NCBI GenBank assembly: GCA_010093485.1
Contig: MU001517.1
Span: 62,001-126,000 of the forward strand
Direction of reading: 5' to 3'
Length of the DNA: 64,000 nt
Source: Karstenula rhodostoma CBS 690.94
Lineage: Eukaryota; Ascomycota; Dothideomycetes; Pleosporales; Didymosphaeriaceae
The stretch's first letter is position 1, and every line of letters begins with the position of its first letter. Positions 63,191-64,000 of this stretch are shown here, one piece after another. The position numbers and the translations under genes are program-made. A model generated the notes under the pieces. The model worked only from the letters and a program-made list of their open reading frames with translations, did no database searches and had not been told where the DNA came from.

Positions 63191-64000
63191 TAGATATATA
63201 AAGGTTTTAAAGTAGATAGATAATTACCTCTAAAGATATATTAGTCTCTAGGTAATAGTAATAGTAAGGAGGGAAAAGGGAAAAAAAGCTAGTAAAAGAA
63301 AGATATATTAATAAATCTACTACTATACTTCTAGTAGTAGTAGTAGTAATAGTAAAAAAAAGGAAAAAAAAGTTATAATATTATAATTAACTATCTAAAA
63401 TAGAATATAAATTTACTTAAAATATAAAAATAGCTATTTAAATATATATTCTTATTAATATACTTTTATAAGTTATATTAATAGAGATAAATAGTAGTAG
63501 TAATAGTCTTTATATAGTCCCCTTTTTATAAATTTATACTCTATATTACTAGATATATAAAGACTTTAGAATAGATAAATAATTACCTTTAAAGACTTAT
63601 TAGTTTCTAAGTAGTAGTAGTAGTAAGGGGGGAGGAGGAACTAGTAAAAAAAAAATATATTAGTAAATCTACTACTATACTTTTAGTAGTAATAGTAAGT
63701 AAAAAATTATATAGTTTCTTTATTATAAATTTATACTTTATACTACTAGATATATAGAGGCTTTAGGGTAGATAAATAATTACCCTTAAAGACTTATTAG
63801 TCTCTAGGTAGTAGTAATAATAAGGGGGAAAGAGAAACTAATAAAAGAGAGATATATTAGTAGATTTACTACTATATTTCTAGTAGTAGTAGTAGTAGTA
63901 ATAATAGGGAGAAAAGAAAAAGGAAAAAAAAAAAAAAAGCTATAGTATTATAGTTAACTATTTAAAATAAGATATAAATTTACTTAAGGTATAGAAAGTA
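63190..64000. repeat. Three diverged repeat units beginning near 63190, 63550 and 63748
   Basis: Each begins with an AGATATATA(A/G)AG-type start followed by a TAGATA(A/G)ATAATTACC motif. It continues with GACTTATTAGT-type and TCTACTACTATA-type blocks and a purine run with AGTAGTAGTAGT microsatellites. Unit lengths differ through internal insertions or deletions, and the third runs off the window. Confidence 0.7.

Larger units (their letters stand above)
61621..64000. repeat. AT-rich, RIP-mutated repeat block running off the window end
   Basis: Composition changes abruptly near 61620 from ordinary genic DNA to DNA made almost wholly of A and T, with no usable reading frame. Remaining G and C occur mostly as AG, CT or GG/CC steps while CA, TG and CG are scarce, the pattern left by RIP (C-to-T on both strands). 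It contains a mutated copy of repeat A (62115-62280), an inverted repeat and two tandem arrays (separate entries). Confidence 0.85.

Overview
The window is nuclear DNA of a filamentous ascomycete, probably a Dothideomycete (the class is inference). The support is as follows. Genes carry short 41-90 bp GT..AG introns with CTRAY-type branch points. Both strands are gene-dense. The gene families are typical of moulds: HET, UstYa, AA9 LPMO, C2H2+Zn2Cys6 regulator, 2EXR/F-box-like proteins. There are clear scars of repeat-induced point mutation (RIP). Exon models were built by hand from splice signals, and each one sums to a whole number of codons unless stated.

Left part (1-12.9 kb): a run that looks like the edge of a specialised-metabolite cluster, with an MFS efflux pump cut by the window edge, a 954-aa dual zinc-finger regulator, a short-chain dehydrogenase and two different P450s. 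No synthase is visible, so any core enzyme would lie to the left. A 134-bp repeat relic at 1827-1960 is a nearly unmutated relative of a RIP-mutated copy at about 62.1 kb.

Middle (13-32 kb): ordinary accessory genes. These are a GPI-type Cu-only SOD-like protein, an unknown acidic protein, an amidoligase, a HET-domain protein, a membrane protein, a DUF924 protein, a lone UstYa-like oxidase, a 2EXR-like protein, a dialkylglycine-decarboxylase-like aminotransferase and an AA9 LPMO with a long Ala/Ser/Pro tail.

Right-middle (32-46 kb): a decaying zone with an LRR-like relic, a small Kex2-site repeat protein whose signal-peptide start codon appears lost, and an MFS pseudogene with C-to-T-type nonsense codons. 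Intact genes lie between them: a papain-fold-like protein, an atypical SDR, an RNase H, a second 2EXR-like paralogue and a five-exon unknown gene.

47-56 kb holds the most unusual locus: a catalytically complete LINE-type endonuclease/reverse transcriptase divided by four canonical introns, followed on the same strand by a zinc-knuckle Gag-like gene with two introns. The two are in the reverse of the usual gag-then-RT order, and neither shows RIP damage. Two further genes follow, a hydrolase-like protein without its nucleophile serine and a Cys-rich 2EXR-like protein. At about 61.6 kb there is an abrupt switch to extremely AT-rich, gene-free, RIP-mutated repeat DNA that runs to the end.
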